64,000 nucleotides of DNA from Zoroaster sp. YZ-2022 (GCA_029582265.1 CM055823.1:22765290-22829289); one strand, 5' to 3'. Positions 45,505 to 56,520 are shown, counted from the stretch's first letter. Notes: generated by a model from the sequence alone, not told the origin. Made by a program: numbers and translations.

Positions 45505-46121
45505 TGGACACACGGAAACAAACCCAGTCGGGACGGATAGCTTGATATTTTTGGGTCGGAAATATACATGTAAACGTTATTTCGGGAATAGTTTGAGAAT
45601 ATTATTTCAAAAATGTTTATAAACCTTCGTTGGATTCGGGAATGAAACAAAATGTACGTCGGGATTTTTTTTTTTGGAATTTCGCGAACATCCACCAACT
45701 ACACATGAAGCTGGCATACTGGCCACGAAGTATAACACAACATCGATGTTCAAATTGTAACAAAAACACTCAAACTTCGCAAAATAAAGCGAATGTTGTC
45801 ATTATGGTGACAAAGAAATAGAACAAGCGTACATATAAAACAACGCGGTTCTGATTGTGTGCAGTTTAGTTTACGAATAGTGTGTCACAGCGCAATTCAC
45901 ACACAGAGCGTTGTTCTAAATGTGACGTAACTCAGGGGTCAACTGCCTCATTTGCATAACCAGGGACTTTTGCTCAAACAAAGACACAAAGCCAACATTT
46001 TGTTATTGCCGAATCAAACGTTTTTAAATGAAATCAAAGAAGAATTAGTATAAATGAGTTCTAATCTGTAATAAAAAAGTATAAATAGGTCTAAAAAAGC
46101 ATCTTTAGAGTTCCTCTTTAA

Positions 46122-47163
46122 ATTTTGAATCAGCATTCGTACTCACACTCGTACTCATGGAAAAGTACTTGTACTTATGACAAAGTACTCGACTACAACT
46201 CTGTACAGAACGTTCCAAACAAATCACAATTTTGTTTAATATTTATTATATTATAAATGTATTCATAATAATGTTGCCCTATTATTTGGGGGAGAAGATC
46301 TCATTTATTATAAGTACTTTTTCCAACAATGATTTTAATGTCGGTATATTTGTTAGTTTTAAGACTAAATAGGGACCACGAACCATATATAGAAAACAGT
46401 TTGCTTTGCGGAAGTTTCATGTTGAAATATTCAGAAGATAAAAACAAGTTGGATAAGTGTACGTATGTAGGTTATATCCGGCATATAACCTGTGACCTAA
46501 AGTTTCATCAAATAGAATTATGTTTTTTATCACAGCAAGTATACTTTAGATTCGTGGTAATTTGGGGGTGAATAATATTGTTTTCCAATTTTCTCTAAAT
46601 TGAGATCATAAAGCATTTCTGTTTGCACGTTCTTTTTGAACGCAATCATTTAAAACACTCATAATTCGAGAAAAAAAAAGATGAAGAAGAAACAAATCTC
46701 AGAAGTTTTACACTGTAAAAACTGATGTGCATCGTTTGCATTTATATTGAGTAATTCACCAATATAAATATTAAAACAAAATCAAGAGATTCCTGTTTGT
46801 GAAAGTTTCAGCTTCATTCGTTGGGTCACCAACAGTATTCAATGTCGCCATTGTGCCAAATTGATTGCATGTAAACTAAATTGAACATAAAACTCAAGTG
46901 CATATCCTCATTCAAGCCAATCTGGCGAAATAGAATTACGGATGTGCACCACAAAACTTTCCATGACGAATGAATGCCGTGACGAAATTGAATTCAAACC
47001 CTGGTAGCAACCGGATTAGCAAAATTATTTTAATACGAAGGCACGCAAACGAATGTGACCGCTCGATTGGCGAATTTGGCCAAAAAACCTATTTAATAAT
47101 AATTATTGCCCACTTACCTTGAAACTGTCGAAAGTCTGCTTCAAGAATCACCAAGAGGTAAGA
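46122..47163. other. Non-coding stretch
   Basis: AT-rich with no recognised domain. The frame at 46329-46571 is unsupported. 'tactcgtactcatggaaaagtacttg' wording at about 46140-46190 is a short degenerate (GTACT) repeat. Confidence 0.35.
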
Positions 47164-47300
47164 TAAGTAAGACTAATTGCGGTGACACCATGTGAAATTC
47201 TCTATTGAGTAGTAATTAGTTCTGAAAAGAACTGGAGGTTACAACGTTTCGATAGGTATGCTCTGATCGTCCTCAGGAGAATTCCAGACTCTGTGAAATG
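47164..47300 (-). mobile_element. Diverged copy of the hammerhead-like repeat
   Basis: Minus strand: CTGAGGA, GATCAG, loop, CTATC, GAAAC (47276-47246), so stem II has lost perfect pairing. Then a GTTCTTTTCAGAACT stem-loop and 'tggtgtcaccgcaatta'. Unlike the two duplicated copies this one lies at an independent site, which supports a dispersed family. Upstream on the minus strand (to about 47480) an open stretch may be the 3' end of the element's coding part, but I could not identify it. Confidence 0.5.
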
Positions 47301-48592
47301 TTGCTGCTTCTTGGAGCTGGATGGCCGGGGATGAGAATAGAGTCTCAGATCGTTTTAGGAAATCAAGGTTCTTCAGTTTAGAACGTCTGATCGACGCTCG
47401 TTCGAATAACCGGACCTCGGTGGTAGGATGTAAGACGTTTAACCTATTCCGGTTTAGTTAGTATTCCGCATGTAATTCAGATCTAGTTAGCTGTCCGTGC
47501 GAACCTCTGATATAATAATGGTTATAATGGCATGGAATTAACAATCAACGTTGATATGTTGAGTGCTGTGCCCAATCAAAGCATTGCTGTAACAGGCTGA
47601 CGTCACAGTAATTAGTGGAACTGTATTGTTCCCCGATTTTTCCAGATCCTGAGTTCGTGACACGGAAGGCGCCACTGCGCATCCTCAGAGGGCATTGCTG
47701 CCAGTGTTGAAGTCCATACAAACAAAGTCCGAGACTGTGATCTCGTTGGTCGAGGGGATGGGGAGACCTTTGTGTTCAAGACCGAGACCGAAACCTCTAG
47801 ACGATTTTCTGAGATTATAAAATGATGAGTTTTCCACTCATTGACAGGGTAATCCCTAGGCGCACATTCTGAAATTCATGGCATTATAGACTTTCAAATG
47901 GAACAATCTTCCTTTTCAATTTCGCCAACAATCCCTGCCATCATTCAAATCATCCTTCAAAACCCATTCGTTTCTCTGTTTAACCTCTTGTTATTAGGTG
48001 TTCGAGCTTCTTGTTATTTTTATTTATTTATTTATTTATTTTTTTTAAGGTGTTTTTTCTTAGGTGTTCAGCTACGGCGCTTTTCGTTTTTAAGTGTTCG
48101 AGCTATAGCGCGAACACCTCTGGATTGTTTTTTCTTCTCCTTATGTTGTTAGACTTATCCAACAAAAAAGGATAGTTGCAAAGTTCACAGCACCTTAAAA
48201 CTTAACACATACTTACACCTTAACATGTAGTTGTATTATATACATAACAGCAAAAGAAACGTCACCCGTAAAAATATTTATTATTTTCATTTTATAATTA
48301 ATATAATTTGTTTAATGAAGAATATTATGAGTATGGAGTGTAACACGAACACAATGTGGCAAATTTGGTTGACCTCAAAATTCGTCATGCATGACGTCTG
48401 AGGACGCATAAGCTAAACACGTTCTCAGAGTTATCAAAATTTAGGGGGTGACGTTTCTTTTGCTGTTATGTATATTTCAAAAATTCATATCTCGTGAACC
48501 ACAGAAGATATTTTCACAATCTTTGCATCATCTTAAAGATCGTGAAGTCAGTCACATTTCGTTCACAGACATGACCCTAATCTGACCCCTTC

Positions 48593-48612
48593 TTCCGGTC
48601 GAAACCGGAAGT
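48593..48612. repeat. CTTCCGGT/ACCGGAAG perfect hairpin
   Basis: CTTCCGGTCGAAACCGGAAG has 8-bp arms and a 4-nt loop. Weaker versions stand at about 49199-49217 and 51220-51240, each soon after a 'ctcgtgaaccac'-type or 'cctcttgtggttgttgagat' module. CCGGAAG is also an ETS-type core. Confidence 0.7.
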
Positions 48613-48962
48613 TTAAGTGAGGAAATGTTCTGAAGCACTGTACATGTATTTGTACAGGTCATTTCCCACACATAGGCCTATCATTTTGTGCACACATAGA
48701 GCACGAGGCAGTAGTCTTAATTCGAGTCACACGCCAAAATGAACTTTACGTGGACATGCAGCTGTAAATAGTCTCTTGTCAAGTCTCTTGTGTCGCACGC
48801 GGCACCACGGATGCGAGTGTTGTCCTGAAACGTTTCTGGAGAGCAAACCATATTTGCAACGTTCAAACTAACTTATAACCTCACAAATACGTTTACGTTG
48901 ACATGAAGGTGAATATATTTAATGACGTCATCAGATATCGAATTACATCATGTTTTTTTCCT

Positions 48963-49072
48963 TTTTTTTCCCTATGCTGTCATTGTATATTGTTTGTAAT
49001 TCAGATTTTTTTCTTTGTTTCCGCGCCTTGAGCGCCCAGTAGGGTGGATATGTGCGCGCTAAAAATCTTTAA
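48963..49072 (+). mobile_element. L2-type retro-tail, second family
   Basis: T-run, 'ccctatgctgtcattgtat', then CGCGCCTTGAGCGCCCAGTA, GGGTGGATATGTGCGCGCTA and AAAATCTTTAAA. It matches the insertion at 34055-34176 but lacks the (TTA)n end. Confidence 0.85.
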
Positions 49073-49458
49073 ATAGAAGTTTAATAATTTAAAAAATTAT
49101 CTCATGAACCACACCAGATAAACTAACAATTTTTGCATCATCGTAGAGACCTCGAATTATATGACATTTCGTACACAGACATGACCCAATGTTTACTTTT
49201 TTCCGGTTCAAATAGGAAGTTCAACAGAACGAGCATTCTGCAGTACTATTATATAGTCTGCAGCCAATGTGATAGGGAATTTGAGTATGACTTCTGTGAA
49301 TAAAGTGACTAGTCACATCTTATCTTTAAAAAAATATGTTTGATGACGTCATCACAAATCGTTGCGCCCCTAGTGGCAGTATTTATAAGGGAAAATTTTC
49401 TTATCTCAGAAATTATCGAACAGAATTTCATGAAATTTAGTGTGATGATAACATACAT

Positions 49459-49700
49459 CCGTGAAGTCCCCATGGTTCTCCCTGAACCATATTAACCCGT
49501 GAAGTCCCCATGGTTCTCCCTGAACCATATTTCTCACTTAGCGACAGTAGAGAAAAACGAGTTGCCCGAAATTGGTTCTCCCTTGAACCTTTCTCACATT
49601 AACGAAGGTTGAGATACGAGTTGTGCGATACGGTTCTTTTCAGAACCTGTACCTCAGCTTCACGTTAGTTGAGATAAACACATGGTGTTACCGCAAACCG
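49459..49700 (+). repeat. Cluster of GGTTC...GAACC hairpins
   Basis: Four hairpins: ATGGTTCTCCCTGAACCAT at 49472-49490 and again at 49510-49528 (a 35-bp segment repeated at 38-bp period), GGTTCTCCCTTGAACC at 49574-49589, and GGTTCTTTTCAGAACC at 49632-49647. Then 'acatggtgttaccgcaaac', the same landmark that follows the stem-loop in the hammerhead-like repeats. It is probably a relative of that family in the opposite orientation. Confidence 0.75.
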
Positions 49701-50491
49701 AAACGATATCGATATTCCACCATGCAAAGCCTCAAAACTTATACATCCAGTGTGTTACTTTTGTGTGAAGTATAACGTTAATGTGTTCAGCATAGCACAT
49801 TATTATGTAATTTTAATTATACATGATCCTGATCTAAAGTAGTTACTAACGTTATTGTTCATGATCATGAGGAAGTATCCATGTATCAGATATATGACAT
49901 TCAACTGACCCGATGTGAACTTTACTTACTAATATGATTATGACGTCATCAACTGCTCACTTGATTGAACCGGAAGTTAACTCGAACACCTAGTGTTTTT
50001 ATTTAAAACATACCAAATTCTAGTTTATATTGTATTTATGTGCCATAAGCGTCATGCTTGGCGTATACTGGCACTTTACTAAGTGTACATTATTATTATT
50101 ATGAGTGATAGTACTTTGAAAGTTCGGTCGGTGCAAATTTCAAAAGTCTTGTACAAATGTTACTTTATTTTCCAAACAAGGCTACTGAATCTAATTTATA
50201 TTTTACAAAACCTAGAAAAATAATTTGCTACCATATTATGTTCAAATATTTGTGGATAATGTAGCTTTTTAATGTCGTACACATAAGGACATGTAACTTT
50301 CGTTTTATGCGATATCATTTTATAAGGTTTGTTAACATATTCTGCATTATTAGTAATCATAAATGCATTGAAGGTTTTGTTTTTCGTCTGCACAAAAACT
50401 TATTCATCAATAAATACAATTAATGCAAACAATTAAATAAAACATTCTACAACATTCTTTCTTTCTAAAAGACATTTAGCAAAGAAGTTGT

Positions 50492-50499
50492 TTGCGGTC
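50492..50499 (+). repeat. MITE target duplication, left
   Basis: TTGCGGTC; its partner at 50699-50706 is TTGCAGTC (7 of 8 match). Confidence 0.85.
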
Positions 50500-50698
50500 C
50501 AGCGGCGTAGTCAGGACTTTTTCAGTGGGGGGCACGGGGGCATTGGATTTCAGTGGGGGGCCAGGGGTATGGTTTTTTTCCTTTTCTCTTTCTTTTCTGT
50601 TTTTTGGGGGGGCACTATGAGGACTTTTCGTGGGGAGCACTGGAAATTTGTGGGGGGATCGTGCCCCGTAGGCCACCCCCCTCGTGTCTACGCAGCTG
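50500..50698. mobile_element. hAT MITE, 199 bp, second family member
   Basis: The ends are CAGCGGCGTAGTCA and the complement of CAGCTGCGTAGACA. The interior matches the complement of the MITE at 30351-30557 (gactttttcagtggggggc, ttttctgttttttgggg, ctggaaatttgt). Target duplication 7 of 8 bp and diverged ends make it older than the 30351 copy. Confidence 0.92.
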
Positions 50699-50837
50699 TT
50701 GCAGTCTTGATTATATTGCGCATTTTGAAATGAAAGTCATTAAAGACTTTCCAATGCTTTCCCTAGTAGTTCCAATGTTTGTTTTACTACGGCCTCGAGC
50801 GCCTGCAGGAACGTGCCCCCACTGGCTAGAGGCTATG

Positions 50838-51160
50838 GTTTCTCTTTTACTGTTGAACAAAAATCCCTTCCAAACAATCATGTTCCTAAAACAACCTAAC
50901 TAGAGTCAAGAGTGGGTTCAAATGCATAGAAGTGTCCTGGGCGCATGTACAGAGTGGCAAGTGATTGAAAATTGGCCACTATAGCTATAGCATGTGGCCT
51001 CTTTGTCAAGGTCAGTCAAGTCACTCTGTATATACGAAAGACAGTTACAGTGCCACACACAAGTAGAAAGTATCAATGCTTTATTAGTTTGTGAATCCAT
51101 TAGTGTGATTTTACCAAATTTAAGTATGTTGGCTCTGATCAACGGCAGAAAGTCTGCGTG
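50838..51160 (+). repeat. Diverged direct duplicate, copy 1
   Basis: Shares 'gcgcatgtacagagtggcaa', 'ctctttgtcaaggtc' and 'gccctgatcaa/gctctgatcaa' wording with 51809-52075 in the same order. Substitutions and indels are numerous, so it is older than the 20/34-kb duplication. Confidence 0.8.
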
Positions 51161-51162
51161 AT

Positions 51163-51375
51163 GTCAATTTACCTCTTGTGGTTGTTGAGATATTATTTTT
51201 TTTTAATATTAAACTTTGACTTCCGGTTTGGCCAGGAAGTAAAGGTCAATTTGGGGTCACCTTTGTGTAAATATTGTTTGACAATTAACAATCTATACAA
51301 TGGTGCAAAAACTGTGAATTTACCTCTTGTGGTTGTTGAGATATGATTTGTTTTAATATTAAACTTTGATTTATC
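51163..51375 (+). repeat. Two 'ttacctcttgtggttgttga' modules, ~154 bp apart
   Basis: At 51168 and 51321 the phrase TTACCTCTTGTGGTTGTTGA is followed in both by 'gatat', a T-rich run and 'ttaatattaaactttga'. They are part of the modular interior of the hairpin-ended unit. Confidence 0.8.
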
Positions 51376-51597
51376 GTAATTCGATATCTGATGACCTCAT
51401 CATGACGTCACAAACTCATATTTCATCTACGCGTTAAGTTCTAAGTACATGCCAAGTTTGAAGTTCATGTAAAGTTTGCAAGTATGTGGTTTTTTTTGTA
51501 GACAATCGATGGGGAGAAGAAGAAGATGGAGAAGAAAAAAAAAACGAACAATAACAATAGGTGTTTTGGGCACATACCCGAACACCTAATAAAGATT

Positions 51598-51645
51598 TGT
51601 AGCACGCACATATCCACCCTGCTGGGCGGTCAAGGCGCGGAAACA
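51598..51645 (-). mobile_element. L2-type retro-tail fragment
   Basis: 'gtagcacgcacatatccacc' and 'ctgggcggtcaaggcgcgga' are the complement of the tail at 48963-49072, followed by 'aacaaagaacaatcatgaat'. Truncated. It lies just outside the right terminal hairpin. Confidence 0.75.
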
Positions 51646-51808
51646 AAGAACAATCATGAATACAAACAATATCACTCACCCATAGAAAAAAATTATGTAC
51701 CAAGATACATGTACAATACAATTACAAATAATTTATACATCATCTTTGAAGAATTGTGACATAAGATAAGTTTTAAGCAGCGACTTAAATCTAGTAGGAT
51801 GCTAAGGG

Positions 51809-52075
51809 TTTCTGTTACTGCTGAACAAAAATCCCCTCCAAACAATCATGTGCCCAAAAGAACCCTGACTAGAGCCAGGGCGCATGTACAGAGTGGCAAG
51901 TGACTGAAAATTGTCCCCCTAGCTACGATAACGTGACCTCTTTGTCAAGGTCTGTCAATCAAGGCACTCTGTACGGAAGCCACGTTAATATAGTGCCACA
52001 GAAGTATAAATTACCGATCCTGTATTAGTTTATTAAGTACGTCGGCCCTGATCAATGTCAGAAATTTTCGTCGTA
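51809..52075 (+). repeat. Diverged direct duplicate, copy 2
   Basis: Partner of 50838-51160. Between the two copies lie the 'ttacctcttg' modules, the right terminal hairpin and a retro-tail. Confidence 0.8.
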
Positions 52076-52983
52076 GAGACTAAGTCTTCCTAAAAGTGTA
52101 TTATAGGGGATAGTTCAAAAACACTAACAAGCATCCATTTCAGAAAAGGGCCCTATTGGATGCTTGGAAGCAAATTGGGACTACTTTTTAGTATCCGAAA
52201 TAGTAAAAAATAGAATTCAAGGTCCACAAGTTTTGACATTGGACCATTTTTTTTTTTTAAATAACAACAAACCCAATTGATATCCTTTAATACTATAACA
52301 CATTTAAATTGCAGTCAAAAGCTACCAACGTACTCGTAGCACGATCCGATAGTGCGCTGGTACTGTCCCCTCAGACCACCGGGGTCTTGGTTCGATTGCT
52401 GTCTGCGCCCTATTTAGGAATTTGGCTTTTCGCCGGAACTGTGATCCGGTAATGTTCGGGAAGCTGCCTTGAAATGCTTGGGAAGCTGCCTTGTTTCTAC
52501 CCTAAAAGTGCAGGGCTTTCCTAGGCCTCGCTAGGAAAAATTTGGACAGTGAAGGAACGCAAAGACCAGAAGAGTCCTTAATATGGAAGCTGGTAAAGGG
52601 ACACTATATGACTTTAAAGCGCCGACAGTGATCAATTCCAATAAATCGCAGCTCCTGAATGCTTGGTTTTCGCCAAGTAAAAATATTTTATTGTTTTATG
52701 TTAATATATTAATTTATTTTTATTTATATATAGCCTAAGGCCTATAATTATTTTTGCTGAATGATATACCTTCTCGACTTGATTCAGTATAATGAAATAA
52801 TTAATTACAAAAAATATCCATTTATTTTGGTAAATATTAGCCAAAAAACAACTTCTCCAATAGCTGTCAGTGACACCGATATCTTGCTATAAACATCTTG
52901 CAGGGCGCCCTCATGCATACAGAGTATACTTTACTTAAAACACTTTACTTTAAAAACACAGACTTAATTATCATGGGATTTAC
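52076..52983. other. Non-coding, one weak tRNA-like patch
   Basis: At about 52336-52415 'gatccgatagtgcgctggta' and 'ggttcgattgc' mimic A- and B-boxes at plausible spacing, so a decayed SINE head is possible. No acceptor pairing. Otherwise nothing supportable. Confidence 0.3.
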
Positions 52984-52984
52984 A

Positions 52985-53261
52985 CCCTACAACCCCGCAA
53001 CATCACCCTACAACCCCGCAACATCACCCTACAACCCCGCAACATCACCCTACAACCCCACAACATCACCCTACAACCCCGCAACATCACCCTACAACAC
53101 CGCAACATCACCCTACAACCCCGCAACATCACCCTACAACCCCGCAACATCGCCCTACAAACCCGCAACATCGCCCTACAACCCCGCAACATCGCCCTAC
53201 AACCTCGCAACATCACCCTACAACCCCGCAACATCACCCTACAACCCCGCAACATCGCCAC
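52985..53261 (+). repeat. 21-bp minisatellite, 13 units
   Basis: The unit CCCTACAACCCCGCAACATC + A is strongly C-rich with almost no G on the plus strand, and variants are single substitutions. Because 21 is a multiple of 3 the reading frame stays open and would spell PYNPATS repeats (52898-53341). There is no promoter, signal or flanking domain, so a protein is not claimed. Confidence 0.95.
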
Positions 53262-54339
53262 ATTTATGCGGGTTATTTATTCATCCATCGGAAGTTATAC
53301 ATTTATATATTTGCATCATACTCATTATCAATTTTTATTGAGAAAGTGTTAAATCATCGAGTAAAGGGGTCATTTCTCGATAGCACATCACGCGTATCTA
53401 ATGTATCGTAGGCCTACATGTACGTTTACACCTACATGTATGTTTTTTTTTTTTACTGTTCTACGTAGAGTAGCTGTATTGAGCGTAATTCTAGGGGGTT
53501 TGTCATTGTCAGGTTAAATTATGGTTTTCATACTTCAATAGGTTTATATTAAAATTTCAAAGTAAATAACAATTTTTATTTTCATTAGATATTTGTACGA
53601 GATGAGTTTCAAAAATCATTTATAAAATCAGTCATGTTAAGGCCGGGTAATTTATAAATTAAACCAACAATAATATTTTTTCATAAATTATGTTCAACTT
53701 GAATTTCAATCAAAATTGATTCAAAGAAATCAGAATGTGTTGATAAATCATTTCTCGTACGGTAGTAGGTATAGAGACAACACCTTTTTTTAGATGAACG
53801 ATATTTGAGTTCCATTTTATAGCCAGGTACAGATAACATCGACTTGGGATTTGTATTATGCTCCAGTTAAGTTATTATTAAGTTCAATTCCAGTTAAACC
53901 TGTGACGTGATTTTATGATAAATTTGACTTAGAAAAAGTGCGATTTTAGTAGGTCGTTGAAGGGAAGAGGAAACGGCATTTGAAGGTCTCTCAGTATTTT
54001 ACGCTCAAATCTATAAAAGATGAAGACGGGGGAAATGTCAATCTTCTCTCGCCTTTACTGATATAACAGAGACTGAGTTGACAAAACATTACTAATTAAA
54101 TAAAACCATTATAGGAATAAACAGTATCATCATTAATATTCCAAATGTATAGTAAATCTTAAATGTTATGTTATGTACAAATAAGGATAAGATAAATAAA
54201 CGAAATTAAAATGGCGACATCCGCCTTGGACTGCCACCCGAAACCGCAGCACTTTCCGTGAATAAAATACAATGTATTATAAACTAAAAACAACTCGGCA
54301 AATCTTCAGTGCTTAGATATTATTTGCAGTCGGCAAACC
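53262..54339. other. Non-coding stretch
   Basis: AT-rich, no recognised gene or element ends. Confidence 0.4.
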
Positions 54340-54500
54340 CATAGCTTTAGGTTTGCCGACTGAAATGTTATTCTGGACCAACCCTTGTTGTAGTACCGTA
54401 CCTCTAATACTATTAAATTCATTTGTCGACTGCTGAAGCTCTAAATGCCGACTGAGAAAAATTATTGGGGGTGCCCCCCCTCCCCCTTCCCCACATTCGC
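54340..54500 (+). repeat. Diverged copy of a segment from the long-arm element
   Basis: 'tttgccgactga', 'ttctggaccaacccttg' and 'tgccgactgagaaaaattat' followed by G/C-runs match the arm sequence at about 14724-14830 (and its complement at about 7490-7600). It may be a MITE shared by both places; its own ends are not clear. Confidence 0.65.
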
Positions 54501-55532
54501 ACAACCCTGCTGCTCGAAGGTATTGTGATGATATTGTCACAAAATTTTAATTGGCCCTTGTAGCCTTGACTCTTTTTGTTTGTAACCAGTGCAGTTAATG
54601 ATTCTCTAAAACTAAATCCAAAATATTCCAAAAACTCGTAAATAATCTCCAAAACAGATCCAAAATGTCCCCAAAAAGTTCCCTTATTTTCCCCAAATTT
54701 TCCAAAAATTTTCCAAATAAATGGTAAAACACAATTTTCAAAATTTTCGTTTTCCCCCCTGCCGTTAATTATACCGGTCATTTTAGTTTTCATCAAAATA
54801 TTGTTTATTTCCTTTTCGAAAGAAAACAAAAACCTATCATGACGAGACCCACCATTATTCCACAAAGTTGGACTGACGTACACACATGTAAAACTGGAAT
54901 TGTTCACACTTTCTGGTCGTTAATTATTTTGTATATACAGCATGATCGAATACTGATCATCTGTGCACCTGGTCAATCACGTATACTTCACTCAGCTATG
55001 AATTAATAAAGGAAGGACTTGAGGAAGTTTTGCTACCCTGGCCACTTGGGCATCGCTGCGCCCTCACGCGGCACACGATATAATGATGTAGAGTAGTATT
55101 TTCTTTGGTATAATTATGTTGCATGCATTGACGGTTTTCGAGAACTGCGTGTTAGTAACGTTAAGCATTCACCGATGAAATCTGCGAACTACCGAGCAAA
55201 GTGTAATATTGTCGGTGCAATATGTTATGAAAATAAAAATGTGAGTAGGTCCTATAATCACAATTGTTTTGGTGGTATAGAATGTCGTATCCGATTGCCA
55301 CTTTTTCTCATTTAATATATCCTCAATTTACCCTAAATGACGCACCTAAGGTTATATAATCAACTGGACGGTAACTTACAAATGAAATTAGCAGTTTGGT
55401 GTTTCAGTTTGTTTCAGTGAAGGATTCTCTTGTAAAATGCTGAATTTCAATGCATGATCATACGCGTGGACGTCTTGAGGGCCGTTTTTTGAGATGCACA
55501 GAATTGTAATCATCAGAAAATTGATGTTGGTA
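54501..55532. other. Non-coding stretch
   Basis: 54600-54740 is a low-complexity 'ccaaaa/ttttcc' stretch. Nothing recognised downstream. Confidence 0.35.
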
Positions 55533-55765
55533 TGTGTCAGCCTCTCCCTGCCACCTCCCTCCATTCCACCCTAGATCCTCCCCCATTTACCTGTGTCAGC
55601 CTCTCCCCTCCACCTCCCTCCATTCCACCCCGGATCCTCCCCCATTTACCTGTGTCAGCCTTTCCATGCCACCTCCCTCCATTCCATCCTGGATCCTCCC
55701 CCATTTACCTGTGTCAGCCTCTCCCCTCCACCTCCCTCCATTCCACCCTGGATCCTCCCCTGTAT
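55533..55765 (+). repeat. 59-bp pyrimidine-rich minisatellite, 4 units
   Basis: The unit begins TGTGTCAGCCTCTCCCCTCC and includes CATTCCACCCTGGATCCTCC. Four copies with few substitutions; the last lacks its end. Open frames here are by-products. Confidence 0.95.
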
Positions 55766-56125
55766 CTATCAGGGATGACATCTATTACACTTAAAAAGTA
55801 AACTTGATTTCACTTTTTAGGAATCCATGTAAGCAAATCAAGTAATCCATTTAATTCAGGGGAAAATAACTCAAGGCACATTTATAAATTGTAAGGATGA
55901 CAATGTCTAAAACAAAGAACATAAGGCCCCATAAAAAAGTGCCTCAAAATCCTTCCTCCCTGAAAACTCTGGTGACCACCATTCTCCCAACTTTGAGGCC
56001 AACAAAATTAGATTCTTTACTGTTTTGTTGTAATGTTTATTCTTTCACATTTTTCAGTATATTTCTAGAAGGCCATGCCCGCTACCAAGTGGCCAATCAG
56101 AAGCCATCTTGGAAAGAACGCTCAA

Positions 56126-56520
56126 AGAGACCGTTACCATGTTTCTGCAACTGCACTTAAAGAGACCGTTACCATGTTTCTGCAACTGCACTTAAAGAGA
56201 CCGTCACCATGTTTCTGCAACTGCACTTAAAGAGACCGTTACCATGTTTCTGCAACTGCACTTAAAGAGACCGTCACCATGTTTCTGCAACTGCACTTAA
56301 AGAGACCGTCACCATGTTTCTGCAACTGCACTTAAAGAGACCGTCACCATGTTTCTGCAACTGCACTTAAAGAGACCGTCACCATGTTTCTGCAACTGCA
56401 CTTAAAGAGACCGTCACCATGTTTCTGCAACTGCACTTAAAGAGACCGTCACCATGTTTCTGCAACTGCACTTAAAGAGACCGTCACCATGTTTCTGCAA
56501 CTGCACTTAAAGAGACCGTT
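56126..56520 (+). repeat. 35-bp minisatellite, 11 units
   Basis: Exact 35-bp period starting AGAGACCGTCACCATGTTTC; the only common change is GTTACC against GTCACC. A 12th unit starts at 56511 and diverges. High identity indicates recent expansion. Confidence 0.97.

Larger units (their letters stand above)
43518..46121. mobile_element. TTAA-flanked DNA element, ~2.6 kb
   Basis: TTAA lies at 43518-43521 and 46118-46121. The ends are AGAGGAACTC and its complement GAGTTCCTCT. About 200 bp inside each end an inverted pair recurs (cgtcacatttagaa at about 43738 and its complement at about 45918), followed by GTGTGTAAATTG/GTGTGTGAATTG. The arms are thus homologous but diverged over about 250 bp. An acidic open frame lies inside, and a 147-bp MITE is nested at 45358. 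The duplicated TTAA suits piggyBac- or Kolobok-type transposition; no complete transposase is present. Confidence 0.7.
47996..51587. mobile_element. Unclassified ~3.5-kb unit with terminal GGTGTT hairpins
   Basis: The left boundary has AGTGTTCG-AGCTATAG-CGCGAACACC (48092-48119, with earlier partial copies at 47996 and 48061). The right boundary has AGGTGTTTTGGG, a short loop, then CCCGAACACCT (51559-51587). Just inside lie complementary tracts: 'ttttttcttctcc' on the left and 'ggagaagaaaaaa' on the right. The interior holds repeated non-coding modules with CTTCCGG palindromes and paragraphs beginning 'tctcgtgaaccac' or 'tctcatgaaccac'. No protein domain. The unit as a whole is inferred from the mirrored ends. 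Confidence 0.5.

Noticed and set aside
49632..49647. Histone gene 3' end
   Set aside because: The stem-loop fits but no histone coding sequence lies upstream, and the hairpin belongs to a dispersed repeat.
52898..53341. 147-codon frame with PYNPATS heptads as a secreted repeat protein
   Set aside because: The frame is open only because the minisatellite unit is 21 bp without stops. No signal peptide or flanking coding sequence is visible.
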